This document shows, piece after piece, positions 46,960 through 59,549 of a stretch of DNA of 64,000 nt. The position numbers were made by a program, and so were the translations under genes. The stretch is taken from positions 124,001-188,000 of the forward strand of contig NW_004624801.1 in assembly GCF_000247695.1 (NCBI RefSeq), written 5' to 3'. The stretch's first letter is position 1. Every line of letters starts with the position of its first letter. A model generated the notes under the pieces. The model did no database searches, had not been told where the DNA came from, and saw nothing but the letters and a program-made list of their open reading frames with translations. This stretch comes from Heterocephalus glaber (taxonomy: Eukaryota > Chordata > Mammalia > Rodentia > Bathyergidae).

Positions 46960-47945
46960 TTGTTTTTAATGATCATATTGTTTTTCATAATAAAAGTCAA
47001 AAGAGAAGAGACATTGGCAAAGAAATAGTAAATTATTTATTTACTAGATTTATTTACATTTTCTCATTTTCTTCTAGTGGTGTTTTATTTGTTTTCTCTT
47101 ATTTTGTTTCTGAAAGCAGAGAAGAAGGCACTAGAGAAGACGCTATGCCTCATCTCATCTTTGAATTGCTCTTTTCCACCAATTCACAGTTGATCCCAGC
47201 AGTAAGATTTCTTCTCTTGTACTTACATTCGAATTCTTACTCCAGTGCTACTAACGAGACTAGAGTGCCTGAAAATGGACTGTTCATGCAGTTTCTATTG
47301 GTCCAAAACTAGTTAAATAAATACAAATAGAATACAGTTCTTAGGATCAAGCAATTTTACGCACATTTACAAAGCACCATTCTTAGGGATACCTGGCCCA
47401 ATTCATTGATGGACATGTTTAGTATCTTTAAATATTTAGTTATCAAGTAGCCCTGGTTTTAAATATTTACCCTAATTCACAGAGATTGGCATGTTGATTT
47501 TCTTTAATAATCCGAAAATTAATGTTACAGACGCAAATCAAAGATGAGTTCCTCGAACTGTTCTTTATGGAAACTATGTGTTCAGACGTCCCAGAAGTAA
47601 TGAGGTTAATATGACCTTCAAGGCTGGAGATTAGCTCTTCTGGTCTGATCTTCCATATGGATAATAAAGTCTGGAAGTAGTGATATTCCAAAGGATACAA
47701 AGGATTTCTTCCAAGATTTCAAGAACATCTCATAGTTTTTAGCATTCCTTCTCTCACATTTGACCCCAATTTATTTTCTTCCAATGCAGAAACATCTTAG
47801 CAATAGACTGATAACAGTATGAAAATTCCTTGGGACAGTAAATACTATTTTTTCCGTGTTTCACTTTTTCTCTATGTATATGTGATAACGCTGACAGGAA
47901 GTAATTAAACATAATATCTATTTTACTGCAACTAGGTTTACAGCT
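46960..47945. other. No gene recognised
   Basis: The plus frame 46881-47312 (143 codons) starts inside the ID SINE and runs into unassigned sequence; no known domain, so not called. Confidence 0.35.
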
Positions 47946-47949
47946 TTTC

Positions 47950-48121
47950 AACACAGAAACTCTTAGATCTTTTGCAAAAGGGAAGGGGACCGACAGATTG
48001 GTGCGGGGAGAAGAAGGAGTTGGAAAAAAATTAAGATGTGTTAGGTACCTATACCAATTCCACACAAGGAATGTAATTATTACGTACTGCCAACATGTAC
48101 TAATAAAAAAATTGAAAAAAA
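47950..48121 (+). mobile_element. L1 3' UTR fragment with A-tail
   Basis: 'tagatcttttgcaaaagggaaggggacc', 'ttaagatgtgttaggtacctataccaattccacacaaggaatgtaattattacgtactg' and 'aacatgtactaataaaaaaattg' match 54241-54412 closely in the same order. Strongly 5'-truncated. Confidence 0.8.
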
Positions 48122-48583
48122 GCAAGACTTGGAGAAACATCCAAAAGACTCACAAAATGTCTTGAAATACCAGTTTGAAAGTGAATTCATTTGTAGACAT
48201 TCAGTTTTGTCCAAAGGGGAAATTGCCTGGAATGTATGCAGATTTCTCTCAGATAACAGCTGTAATGCTCTGGTTGCTGAGGTCCCCTGGAAGTTATTGA
48301 GATCATTTGTAACTTTCTCATTTTTGCTCATCTGGGAAAAGAAATGCACAAATCTGTGTCTTACAGTGTGGTGATGGAAACACTGGGATGTGTTTACTGA
48401 TCTTCTGGAGAAATGAGGTGGTAAGAAGGTCCTTCACTCAGCTACAGGTGCCTGCTCTTTTCCCTAAATAAATTCAACCATGGACCTAAGAATGCCTGAA
48501 AGTTCAGTTGGATGTCTGATTAAATTATAACTTTAAATCAAGTTTTGGTGCTAGTGACATTAAGATAAAAAATTCTTCATGGG

Positions 48584-49195
48584 TGTGGTGGATTAACTAA
48601 TGATCAACTTGGGATGCTCAGCTCAACTGAGTCAGTGTGGTTCTGGGCCTGGAAGACCCACCTGAGGCTTGTGGCCAATGGCTTAAAAAGAGAACTGGAG
48701 GGGATGACTATTTGCTGTTGATCTTCTTGGAGAAACTTGCCACGGCTGGTTTTCCTGAAGCAAACTTGGCTGTTATTGTCGCAGGAGGAGCTCATGTCCT
48801 TACTGTCACTGGGAATGGCTGCTGTTCTCCTCAGAGTATTTCTAATCTTGCCTTTGAGAGTCACTTCTGGCTCGAGTGCAAATCCCTCAGCCTGTTGGCA
48901 CAAATCCTTCACCCCACCAGCAGGCTTTCTAGCTTCCACCACTGGTCTTTGGGCCTTCCTGCTACACTGGCTGGACTTGTGGAGGACATTGCCCTGGGCT
49001 CTAGAACTTTAGCTGTATGTTTTCCAGGACATTGCCATGGGATTCAGGCCCTTGGCTGGATTCTTCAGTCTCTAGTGTGCGGATAGACCTCTTGCACTCC
49101 TCTGCATTTGACTTTGTGGGTGGATATTATAAAATAATCCTGTAAATTATGTGTCCTGTATTAAATCTATTCCTTCACAAACCCTGACTACAACA
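48584..49195 (+). mobile_element. Probable ERVL/MaLR-type solo LTR, about 610 bp
   Basis: Starts TG ('tgtggtggattaac') and ends CA ('cctgactacaaca') with a polyadenylation-type 3' part ('gtgtcctgtattaaatctattcc'). The flanks ATGGG (48579-48583) and GTGGG (49196-49200) could be a 5-bp TSD with one change. Two related segments ('gaggacattgccctgggctc' and 'caggacattgccatgggattc') occur inside. ORF 48637-49086 (149 codons) is LTR sequence, not a gene. Confidence 0.6.
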
Positions 49196-49202
49196 GTGGG
49201 AA

Positions 49203-49376
49203 AAGGGAGCCCTGTGAATTGTAGGATGCTTTGTAGGTATCGTTGGTCTCTACCCAGGACATGAGAATAAACTGCTTCTGCCTACTGACTCTCCTTCAAT
49301 TATGAAAACCAAAAATGTCTCCAGACATTGCCAAGGGCCGTGGGAGGCAAATTGCCCTTGGTTAAGAACTATTGCA
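49203..49376 (-). mobile_element. MER5A-like hAT-Charlie transposon
   Basis: 'ccctgtgaattgtaggatgctt', 'aaccaaaaatgtctccagacattgccaag' and 'gcaaattgcccttggttaagaactattg' are MER5A blocks in reverse order and orientation. The central 'actagatgccagtagc' block is diverged. Full-length or nearly so. Confidence 0.85.
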
Positions 49377-49399
49377 GGAAATCTTACAAAATAATAATA

Positions 49400-50525
49400 C
49401 ATCCAGGGCTCAAGACATTACTTATCTCCCGTGTTTGCTAACTCTTGCAACATGCCCTATGGGTCTGGATATTTGAAAAGTTAATGTGTGGGCTGCCTGT
49501 TCATTATCGATAGAAAGCACATCTTGCCTTATACATATCATCCCTAGGATTTCAGATCTTCCTCCAGGCTGAGTATGTTGCTGAGTCACTCTAATGTTTA
49601 TCATGTGACTATTTTAAAATATATGTACTCACTAGTACTATTTTAGGTGCAGCTGTCTCCAAAACTAGCCAATAAGTGGATCATTTGGACAGATTTTTCA
49701 TCTTCCTCTCCCAGCACCTTCATGCTGTTGGCACATAGATCTCAATAAGAGCACTCACTCAGAGTGGCAGTAAGGGAAGCAATATACTGCAAACAAAGCC
49801 ATGAGCCTGAAAGGTACTTAAGGCAAATAAGATGGGATGACATTTTTGAAAAATGTTTTTTAAAAAATCATACTCATTTTGGGAGGCACGCCATACACAA
49901 GATCCCCAGACCTTGGGAAATCTCTCAGCGACCTGTGCTATGCTGAGTGTTTACTCAGGAACATGGAGCGAATTTCAATCGCAGAAAGAATGTTCACTTA
50001 ACGCAGCCGTTATCTCCGGGCCAAATTCTGTTCTTTGTAATTTCCCAAGTGTTAGATTGAATTTATATTTGAAATAGAAAATAAGTGAACATAGAATTTG
50101 GCCAACAGATTAATTATTTCATTTTTCTGAATTTGGGAGAATTGACTTCCGGAAGCAGATGTTTCTGAATTGTATTTCTGTAATGAAACTTCCACAAATT
50201 GAAATTCCCATTACAGTGCATATTTCAAAGGCTTGAAACCTGAAAATAACAATCACATTTCCTTTCCTGGGTGTTTCTGTTCATATATTGTCAAGTAAGT
50301 ATTGAAATTTTTACCATGTGGATGATCTTTTAAATATTTGTAACTATTGAGGAGATTAACACAATTACATTTTTTTATTTCATTCTAAATAATAATCTGT
50401 GCTATTATACAGAATATTCACTAACTGAAACATTCAAATGTAAATTCTCTATGAATCCATACTTTGTCCAAAAATTGAAGCCTTGTCACCTAACATCACC
50501 TAATTCTATTTATTTATTTTATTTT
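49400..50525. other. Repeat-free stretch, possible conserved non-coding DNA
   Basis: No repeat recognised. It includes balanced-composition text with CpGs at 49940-50030 and short palindrome-like AT motifs. No ORF over 75 codons. Regulatory role is speculative. Confidence 0.3.
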
Positions 50526-50529
50526 ATTA

Positions 50530-50612
50530 TTTTATTTTTGGTACTGAAGATCGAAATCAGGACCTTGCACTTGCCAGGCAGGTGCGGTGCCATTGAGCTA
50601 CATCCTCACCCC
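50530..50612 (-). mobile_element. ID-type SINE
   Basis: 'tttttggtactgaagatcgaaatcaggaccttgcacttgccaggc' and 'gccattgagctacatcctcacccc' give the complement of the ID layout. An A/T-rich flank precedes it; TSD not clear. Confidence 0.82.
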
Positions 50613-50774
50613 TCAATTAATTAATAACTGTCTCGGCTATGAGGGGAAACCAAATATGAGGAGAGAACTTTAAAAAGTTAATTATAATCAGGTGCTTGAA
50701 TATATCCAATCATATCCAAGCACACTGGAAACCCTAGACTCATCTCTGCGCACTTGACTAAAAACCAAACCCAT

Positions 50775-51180
50775 TTATTCAATATTTGACAAATATCTTT
50801 GGTTGTTTACTATGTATCAAGAACTGTCCCAGGAACCCAGAATGTAACAGTAAAACATAGAGACAGTTCTCACCTTCATGGAATTTATATTTTACTTTAG
50901 GTTAAGGGGAGACAGTAAGAAAGTCAACTGAAAAAAGAGAAAAAAAAATATTTAGATAGTGTTAAGTCCTATTTTAAAAATAAGGTAATGGGGTAGGAAA
51001 TAGTGGCCAAAACATTGAAGAGAGCTTGGGCTTGGTTGCCAGGGCCGACTCTCTGGGGAGGTAACATCTGGGCTGAGACATAACAGACACAAATCATCCA
51101 GGCATGTGAGTTTAGGAAAGACCATTTCAGATGAAGAAAATTTCAATCAGAAAGGTTCTGAGACAGGACTGAGTTTCAGG
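50775..51180 (+). repeat. L2-type repeat, long fragment
   Basis: 'ttcaatatttgacaaatatctttggttgtttactatgtatcaagaactg', 'agttctcaccttcatggaatttatattttac', then 'gaggtaacatctgggctgagacataacag' follow the L2 3' succession (ttattgagcacctactatgtgcc ... ctcatggagcttacattct ... gtgacatttgagctgagacctg). Confidence 0.7.
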
Positions 51181-51235
51181 TCCTTGGTTATAGAGACATT
51201 GTCTCCACATGTCTCGAATTTGGGGAGTAAGCTAG

Positions 51236-51420
51236 AGGCTGAACTGCATCCCTTTAAAGACGTGTGCCGAAACCCTTATCCCCAGTGTGACAATGAGAAG
51301 GTGGTCATTTGCCGGGCAGGAAGAAAAGATCTCATCAGAATGAAAAACTACAACCATCTTGGTGGCTCCTCAATCTTGGACTTCTGTCATTTGAGACATT
51401 CCGCCTATGGCAATGTGTTT
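51236..51420 (+). mobile_element. MLT1-type LTR fragment, diverged
   Basis: 'gctgaactgcatccctttaaagacgtgtg' and 'cccttatccccagtgtgacaatgagaagg' match the 5' part, and 'ctcaatcttggacttctgtcat' a 3' block. The middle is shortened. The 110-codon plus frame 51106-51438 is not supported as a gene. Confidence 0.5.
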
Positions 51421-51724
51421 TGCAACCTTAACAGATGAATACAAGGAACTGACCTTGGGGCTGTTTAAAAATGAGACCAATTTAAGAATGTCACTTGATG
51501 GTTCAAGAATATTTGATTTATTCTAAATGGAATGAGAGATTTAGAGTTATAAATTTGGAATTTTTTGATGGGAGGAAGGTGTTTTGAAAGAAACCAAAGT
51601 TAAATTTTGTAAGAATAAAATGTAGATAGAAAAGAGTCAAAGATCTGTGATCCAGATCTAAGACATTGCGATATTAAGCTCCAGACATTTAAAAAAGTGA
51701 TAGCACCTGTTCTGCACAACATCT

Positions 51725-51731
51725 AAAAAAA

Positions 51732-51775
<44 letters not shown>
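51725..51775. repeat. GAAA microsatellite
   Basis: About 11 uninterrupted AAAG units. Confidence 0.97.
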
Positions 51776-51776
<1 letters not shown>

Positions 51777-51779
51777 GAA

Positions 51780-52260
51780 GAAATATTTTCCAAAATATTA
51801 TTTTTACATCATAGGCAAAGACATTTCAGATGGTCCCAAACCTATGATTTCAAAACGTTGTGATAGTGCGAAAGAGAAACCCATTAAATAGAGCTTTACT
51901 TTCAATTTTGATTTTTGTTTTTTCCCCTTTAGCTGGAAATATTTGGCATGCTACTATCTTGAGAGGCTGTGTAGCAATGATGAATTGCAGCTCCCAGTCA
52001 GCCATGGGATCATGTGGTTGAAGAACTTGTATTGTCCAGTGTGCTGTATTTTTAAACTATGATGTGTGGTAAGCTAGATGTATTGTGCATTTTCAGTTTA
52101 TGATATTTTCAACTTGCAATGGGCTTGTTAGAAGATAACATCATTGTAAACTGTGGAGCATTTTTACAAGAAAAAAAAATCAATCCTTTATCAGCACATG
52201 AAAATATTTTCCAAAATAGCCCACACCTGTCTTTAAAGCATGCTTAAATAAATGTAAAAA
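51780..52260. other. No feature recognised
   Basis: Unassigned sequence between a microsatellite and the L1. Confidence 0.3.
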
Positions 52261-52977
52261 AAATTGTACTGGGCCCACTATCAGATTGTAGTACAATGAA
52301 ACTATAAATCAATGGCAAAAGAAACCACAGAAATTATACAAACACATGAAAACTAAACAATACTCTCTTGAATAATCAATAGGTCACAAAAGAAACCAAG
52401 GAAGAAATCAGACAGTTCCTAGAATCAAATGATAATGCCAGTACAACATATCAAAACTCATAGGACACAGTGAAAGCAGTCCTGAGAGGGAAGTTTATAG
52501 ATGTGAATGCCCACAACAGTAAACAGCGTGAGCTCAAATAAATAACCTAATGGTCCTATGAGGTACCTCAAGGTCATACAAAATAAGAACAACCCAAATC
52601 CAAAACTAGTATAAGAAAGGAAATTTTAAAAATCAGAGCAGAAATAAATGAATTTGAGACTAAAAACCAAACAAAGAATCAATGAATAAAAAGCCTGTTT
52701 TTTGAAAGAATTAGCAAAACTTTAGCCAATCTTACCAAAAAAGGATGAAAAGAACAAAATCAGTGCAATTAGAAATGAAAAAGCTGACATCACAAGAGAC
52801 ACTGCCAGAAATCCATATTATTAGTAGCTACTTTGAGAATCTGGACTCCAATAAATTGGAGAATCCAGAAGAAATAGATAGATTCCTATATAAATACAAA
52901 TTACCAAAACTGAACCAAGAAGATACTAAAACTCTGAATAATCCAATAACAGGCAATGAAATTGAAGAAGGAAAAAA

Positions 52978-53003
52978 CCCAACCAACCAACCAACCAACC
53001 AAA
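52978..53003. repeat. AACC microsatellite
   Basis: Five CCAA units within L1 ORF2 linker sequence. It encodes a spurious Asn-Gln-Pro-Thr repeat. Confidence 0.92.
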
Positions 53004-53940
53004 CAAGCAAAAATGCTATCAACTAAGAAAAGCCCAGGACCCTACTATGGATTCACCACTGAATTCTGCAGGAACTTCAGGGAAGATCTAATGTCAATAC
53101 TCGTCAAACTCTTCAACAAAATTGGAAGGGAAGGGATATTTCTAAAGTCATTCTGGAAAGTTAGCATTATGTTGATTCCAGAACCAGAAAAGTTGGGGAT
53201 GGGGGGAGAGGGAGGGTATTGGCACAAAAACAGACATGTGGAAAAATGGAACAGAATAAAGGATGTAGAAAAACCTCTGGGCACATTCACTTATCTGATC
53301 TTTGACAAAGGGGCCAAAAACATGCTGGAGTAAAGATATTCTCTTTAATCAATGGAGCTAGAAAGACTGGCTATCCAGATGCAAAGGATTAAATTTAGAC
53401 CAGTATCTATCCCCATTTACTAAACTAAAATCAAAGTGGATCAAAGGTCTAAATGTTAAAATTGAAATACTTAATCTGATGCAAGATAAAATAGATAAAA
53501 GTCTTGAAGACATAGGCATAGGCAAGGACTTGCTGAGCAGAACCCCAATTGCAAAGGAAATAATACCAAAAATGAATGAAGAAGATCATGCTCAATTAAA
53601 AATCTCCTTCACAGCAGTGGAAACAACCAACAGAGTTCACAAACTTGATTCTTTCCACCATTCTCGATGCAAAACGAGTTGGATGAGGACCAAATCAAAT
53701 GCAATTGTTAGGATCAATGTTGATCTTATAGGAAAATTTGATTCAGTTCTTGTCTGGTTCAGTTTATGACCAGAATCATAGAAAGAATTGAGTTTGTGAA
53801 ACTAGGTACCACTGTATCTTCTTGAAACAGTTAAAACATCATACTACAGTGATACAGGCATACTCATGTTCACACCAGCACAACTCATAATAGGCAAATC
53901 TCGTAAATGACCTATATGTTCTTCAACAAATGAATGGATT

Positions 53941-54018
53941 GGGTAGGGGATTTAGCTCAGTGGTGCTGCCACTTGCCTCGCAAGCTCAAGGTCCTGAGTT
54001 CAGTCCCCAGTACCAAAA
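53941..54018 (+). mobile_element. ID-type SINE with 16-bp TSD inside L1
   Basis: 'gggtaggggatttagctcagtggtgctgcc' (A-box) and 'gagttcagtccccagtacc' (B-box) plus A-tail. TSD AACAAATGAATGGATT at 53925-53940 and AACAAATGAATGAATT at 54019-54034 (one mismatch). The host L1 text continues across it. Confidence 0.95.
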
Positions 54019-54479
54019 AACAAATGAATGAATTAAGAAAACGTGGCATTTATACACAATAAAGTGTGACTCTAACATGAAGAAGGGTAAATTTGACTCA
54101 TTTGCAGGAAAATGGATTAACCTTGAGACCATAAATTTAAATGAAATAAATCAGACACATAAGCTTACATATTGCATGTTTTTTATATGAGAAACACAAA
54201 GTATAAATAATTAAAGAGCAAAATAAAATGTAGATAATAGAGAATAAGGGGATAGATCTTTTGCAAAAGTGATGGCAACCAAAAATGGAGGAAAGAGGGA
54301 AGGAGTGTGGAAGAGGGTATTAAGAAGAATTAAGATGTGTTATGTTCATGTACCAACTTCCCACAAGGAATGCAATCATTATGTACTGCAAACATGCACC
54401 AGTAAAATAAAATGTTTAGTAAATATATGTAAAATAAAATGAAATAAAATCACAGAAAAGAGAACTCCCCAAATAAACA

Positions 54480-55290
54480 TTAAAGATAGAAAAAATAAGC
54501 AATTCAAAACAAAGGCAACAGTCTGATGATAGTGGCCAAAGCTTGACCAATTTATACAACGTATACAACATAGTGTTGGATTATAAACCCAAGTTGCAAA
54601 ATGAATACATGTGACTCCATGCTGATATAAATGATGGAACAGGAAGTGGATAAAAAAAGGCGAAACTTTTCTCAAAGTAATTCTGAATACCACTTGGAAG
54701 TACTTTCACCTCCAGAGGGTGAATCTGGCTGACTTATTTGAAACAACATGGGGAGAAAAGGAAGAATATTAACTGTAAATTGGAGAACACTCAACATTAC
54801 TTCTTTGGGCAGGTGATCAGTGTTAACATTGCCAGTGATGTCATATGTATACTACACAGGACTTTTTAAAAAATCTCTTTGACATTCTTTTTAAAACCTA
54901 TATAGCTTCTGTCTAAACATGAGGGATACAAGGCAAATCCAAATTCTATTTGATGACTCGTTCTTAAAACTATCAAGGTAACTAGAAAAAAACTGAGAAC
55001 CTGTTGCAGGTCAGAGGAGACTAAGGAGACATAACAATTTAATATAATGCAGCATCTTGGATGAGACCATGGAACAGAACTAGGTCATTAACAGAAAACA
55101 AAACAAAACAAAACCTGCTGAAATGTGCTCACTTACTAAAACCTACTGAAATATGAATGTGATTTGCTATTTACTTAATTGTAATCCTCCAGTGTCAGTT
55201 GCTTAGTTTCCCATATATACATTAGTATATGGGAACTCCTTGTATTACCTTTGCGACTTTTCTGTTAATCTAAAATTATTCTAAAATAAA
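54480..55290 (+). mobile_element. Old L1M 3' end relic
   Basis: The last part has 'acttgcgacttttctgttaatctaaaattattctaaaataaagtg'-type text (55252-55292), the typical L1M 3' terminus. Earlier text ('ggtaactagaaaaaaactgagaacctg', 'gtcagaggagactaaggagacataacaatttaatataatgcagc') is also L1M 3' UTR. No coding sequence. Confidence 0.75.
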
Positions 55291-55299
55291 GTGTTTTTA

Positions 55300-55408
55300 A
55301 AATTATTATTTCATAGTGTAAGCAAAAATATAAAATTTATTCCCAAGGGTAAATATAATAGAATGTGCAGGAGAAAGAATTTAAAACTGTATTAAAAGAC
55401 CTTTATCT
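55300..55408 (+). mobile_element. L1M ORF2 relic, left of retrocopy
   Basis: 'aatttaaaactgtattaaaagacctttat' continues after the retrocopy as 'cttttaagaggaatcaaataaatag' (56146 on). The two halves read as one degraded L1 ORF2 stretch. Confidence 0.55.
55394..55408 (+). repeat. Left TSD of the HIF1A-antisense retrocopy
   Basis: AAAAGACCTTTATCT, identical to 56133-56147. The preceding bases (ATT|AAAAG) place the bottom-strand nick at TTTT/AA, the preferred L1 endonuclease site. Confidence 0.93.
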
Positions 55409-56130
<722 letters not shown>

Positions 56131-56132
56131 AA

Positions 56133-56147
56133 AAAAGACCTTTATCT
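56133..56147 (+). repeat. Right TSD of the HIF1A-antisense retrocopy
   Basis: AAAAGACCTTTATCT, identical to 55394-55408. Its first A residues merge with the A-tail. Confidence 0.93.
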
Positions 56148-56300
56148 TTTAAGAGGAATCAAATAAATAGAAAGATATAAGAAGTACATCAATTAAAAGA
56201 AGCAATATTATAAAGATGTAAATTCTTCCTAAATTAGATCAATAACAGCAAGAAATATCCCTGTCTTGTCAAATTACCGATTTTTAAGTAATACAATTTT
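56148..56300 (+). mobile_element. L1M ORF2 relic, right of retrocopy
   Basis: 'aataaatagaaagatataagaagtac' and 'aagcaatattataaagatgtaaattcttcctaaattagatc' match the L1 ORF2 stretch 'aataaatggaaagatat...aatattgttaagatgtcaatactacccaaa'. It continues the relic at 55300-55393. Confidence 0.68.
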
Positions 56301-56603
56301 TAAAAAGATAGTTAAGAAATTTAAATGAAAATGATTAATTGCAAAACACTTCCAATAAAAGATCTCATATGCTGGTCACTATAATTATATTTAAATATCA
56401 CCATTTATGTATTTATTTCCTGCATTAAATACTTTCTGTTCCAGGTACTTTGTAGAAACACTGTTCAGGCAGGAATAAAGTTGTTTGTGAAATCATTGCT
56501 TCATCCTAATAGGCACCCTAAACAGGATTTCAAAGGTAAATATATGAGGAGAAGGGGAAAATATGTTTTTCCTTCCCACCTTAGGGTCACAGCAGAGGCC
56601 CTA

Positions 56604-56965
56604 TGTTAGCTTTTCATCATTATACCAAGATACCTGAGCTGATAACCTATAAAAAGAAAATGGTTTTTCAGCCCACAGTTTTGGATATTGCAGCCAATGA
56701 TAAATTGCTTCCATTGCCTGGGCCTGTGGTAAGGCTGCACATCATGGCAAGAGCATGTGGAGGAATAGAACCTCTCATCTCATAGCCAGGAAGCAAACAG
56801 ATCCCACAATCCCTTTCAAGGATACACCCCCAATGTCAGAATGTCCTCCCATTCAATTCACCACCTACAGGTTCCACCACCTCTGAAAACTGACAACCTG
56901 AGGACCAGGCCTTTAACCTATAGGCTTTAGGTTTCTCAAGCATTTAAGATCCAAACTATAAGACA
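56604..56965 (-). mobile_element. ERVL-MaLR solo LTR
   Basis: TG 'tgttagcttttcatc' to CA 'actataagaca'. 'ccaagatacctgagctgataac', 'gcacatcatggcaagagcatgtgg' and 'ggatacacccccaatgtcagaatg' match the family. About 360 bp. Confidence 0.78.
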
Positions 56966-56969
56966 GATT

Positions 56970-57600
56970 AACAAGAGAAAATCATATTCATTTACCTAAT
57001 GTAAGTTTTATGGAACACAGGGGACTTCAGAAGGAAAGGAAGACTCAAAGAAATGGGTAAACCTGAGTATTTTTCATACTATTTGATGAAGTAGTGATAG
57101 TCTTGGTAAAGAATAAAAGAAGATATGATACAATGAACTACAGGAAACTGGGCAAAGGTCTTATGACCTGCTTGAAGAAATGTTCAGAATCCCCACCCCC
57201 TAAGCCTTATGACCTCTTTCAGAGAACACAGACAAAGAGGTCAGGGAGATCTTGCTTCTGCAGTTTTCTCCGGTGTCCAAGTGCCATATCTTGAGGTTGC
57301 ATGTCCCGAAACTTATTGATTAATAAAGATAAACCGAAATTACAAAGTAAATTTTTGACTGGAAAAAACTGTTACTTTTCTAATTCTTCTAATCTCCTTC
57401 AGTACATTATGAATGGGGCTCTTTCTTGTATGTCTAGGCAGAGGGGATTCAAAGCACAATAAGGGAAAATCAAAAGGAATGAAAGATTTTGTGAATTATA
57501 TATGTACAAAGCTGCCTTTAGGAGGCAGTTAGAGGGAAATATAACGTACTCTGTCCTGAAATAACAGGAAAAATTTAAGGTCTTGTCTACTACTCGTTCA
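56970..57600. other. No feature recognised
   Basis: Unassigned, AT-rich. The 66-codon frame at 57094-57294 has no known domain. Confidence 0.3.
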
Positions 57601-57604
57601 AACC

Positions 57605-57740
57605 TTACAACCTCAAGAAGTCACGATTATCAATATTATTTTATGGATTAGAAAACAGACTTTAAAAGATTACACAATACATGAAAATGTGTTTAATGGT
57701 GAAATAAGGATTAGAATTTATGTTCATGTGAAAACCTCTA
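57605..57740 (-). repeat. MIR-like SINE
   Basis: 'attttatggattagaaaacagactttaaaagattacac' and 'aataaggattagaatttatg' follow the complement of the MIR core and 5' part (ttttacagatgaggaaactgaggc ... gggattcgaaccc). Confidence 0.5.
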
Positions 57741-57744
57741 CATC

Positions 57745-59545
57745 ATTCTCAGAATTCATGGTGTGATAAGAAGCTTCCCATGATAGGGAATAAAAAAGAA
57801 GTGCTAAGCATTTCAAAGATTTTAGCATGTAGTGAGCTAGTTTGCTTAGTTATGAGTAAAAAAGCAATCATTCTCAGTGTCTTTTGATAATAACTCCTTA
57901 AGTCATGCAAGCTTTAAATATAAATGCTTTGGAATTCAGCAGAACTGGGTTTCCTTATTTTAAAAACTGGGTTTAAGGGCAAACCAAATAATTTCTGTAA
58001 AGGAAAGGTCCTGCCATTTTGGGATTGGTTCTAATTGGCCTTAGAAAGGGAAAGCTTCAGGGTGAATATAATAACAGGGAGTGATAGAATAAAAAGGGCT
58101 CCATTCTCTTCTCTTTCTAATCAAGGGCCCTGATACAGTAGGCACACAGCAAGAGCATTCCAAGGTTGAATCACATACTTTACTTTTTTGAATCACATAC
58201 TTTACTTCCAAACCTGCTGTCATTTAAAATGTAGGCTTGTAGAAAAACAAGCAACCAACAATCAAACACATCCTCTTATCTTGGGCCAAATTTTGAGCTG
58301 AACTGAAGCAAAGTATTATCTAGAAACTTATTAAACCTTTGGCAAACTTACCGTCCTTTATTTGTTATAAAATTATTTTTAAGTTCTTGCAGCTTCCATG
58401 ATACGAGTTAAGTTTAAATAAAGAGACAAATGGGGGTGTTAATAGAGACTATTCAAGTAGACTAACTTGGAACACAAGGGTGGGAACGCAGAAGCCCTTT
58501 TTTTGTATTATTACAGGTGCCCACTCTGATGACTTGTGTAACTCCTTTGATCTCCATTGTTGAAAACTACTCTGTTCCATTTCAAAAGAGTTTTCCATGT
58601 GCGCTGTCCACCATCACTGGCCTTTGAATCAAACCAGTAACAGACCTCACAGATAGAATCCCACTATCTATCGGTCATCCACAAAGAGGTAAATTGCTAA
58701 GTCTTTTGGCTCAATTACAAATATTTCTTTCAAAAGAAACCAGTTTTATTTTTAACTGTTAGTTAATATTGCCATCTGCTCTTGTTACTAATAAAGTTTA
58801 GAGTCTGGGCCTTAATCATAAAGTATTTTGCCAAAGTCTTTTATTTTCAGCTATTTTAAGGAATAAAAAATATTAACCTTAGGTAGACATTGTGAAAAAA
58901 AAAACCTTTCTTGATATTGGCTTTATGCTTTTGCCACTTATGATAATCAGACTGCTCTCTGAAATTAAAAAACCACTTTCAGATAAAGATGCTCCTGGGG
59001 ACCCACGGTCAGCAAGAGGAGGACCTTGAATTTTCTAAGGGATATTTTTCTCCACAGGTACACAGTTTGAAATCTGGGATCAGTACCATGCCTAATTTTG
59101 AGGGAAAGAGAAGGCACTTCACCATGCCAAGTGACAGAATGATTATAACTGGGCCTAGTGAGGGCAGAAAGAGGGCTCAGTTTTCCTATATGCAATTCTT
59201 TAATTATCTAAGATGAAGTTAAGGAAGGTAGTGTCAGAATAATCTTAGGGTTTATAGTCAGAGGTCAAGGAATGAAAGCCAAAATTTGACCTTTAATAGT
59301 TGGCTAACCCTGAGTAAACCAATCCATACCTCAAAGCTTCCGTTTCCTCATCTCTTGTCTGAGACTCAAAACATTGGTGCATCTCAATAAACAGTGATTT
59401 AGTCCTTAGGAGAACAGCTTTTGAGTGGTGAAGCCCCACAAAGATGCTATGTAGAATAATGACTGAGTCAAGAGCCAACTGTAGGGAATATGGGAGAGTA
59501 TTACAAGGAGGTGATTAATAACACAATATGGAAAAGTGAAATACC
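57745..59545. other. No gene recognised
   Basis: Apparently single-copy. A local 17-bp repeat ('aatcacatactttactt') occurs at 58169-58185 and 58191-58207. The plus frame 58989-59216 (75 codons) has no recognised domain. Confidence 0.35.
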
Positions 59546-59549
59546 TGTT

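Larger units (their letters stand above)
52262..54412 (+). mobile_element. Rearranged old LINE-1 lacking the RT core
   Basis: Plus-strand L1 relic. 52262-53190 is ORF2 linker and RT entry ('ISSYFENLDSNKLENPEEID' at 52819-52878, 'KSPGPYYGFTTEFCRNFRED' at about 53027-53086). 53213-53630 is a later part of ORF2 ('TFTYLIFDKGAKN' at 53286-53324). The RT catalytic core between them is deleted, and a G-rich stretch (53190-53212) sits at the junction. 53630-53835 is not L1-like. From about 53840 the 3' end resumes ('gcatactcatgttcacaccagcacaactcataat'), with the UTR ending about 54412. An ID SINE and an AACC repeat lie inside. Confidence 0.83.

Noticed and set aside
46881..47312. 143-codon ORF as a gene
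   Set aside because: Begins within a minus-strand ID SINE and has no known domain.
48637..49086. 149-codon ORF as a gene
   Set aside because: Lies fully inside a probable solo LTR (48584-49195).
51725..51775. Direct repeats as a CRISPR array
   Set aside because: Four-base AAAG units without spacers: a microsatellite in a mammalian genome.
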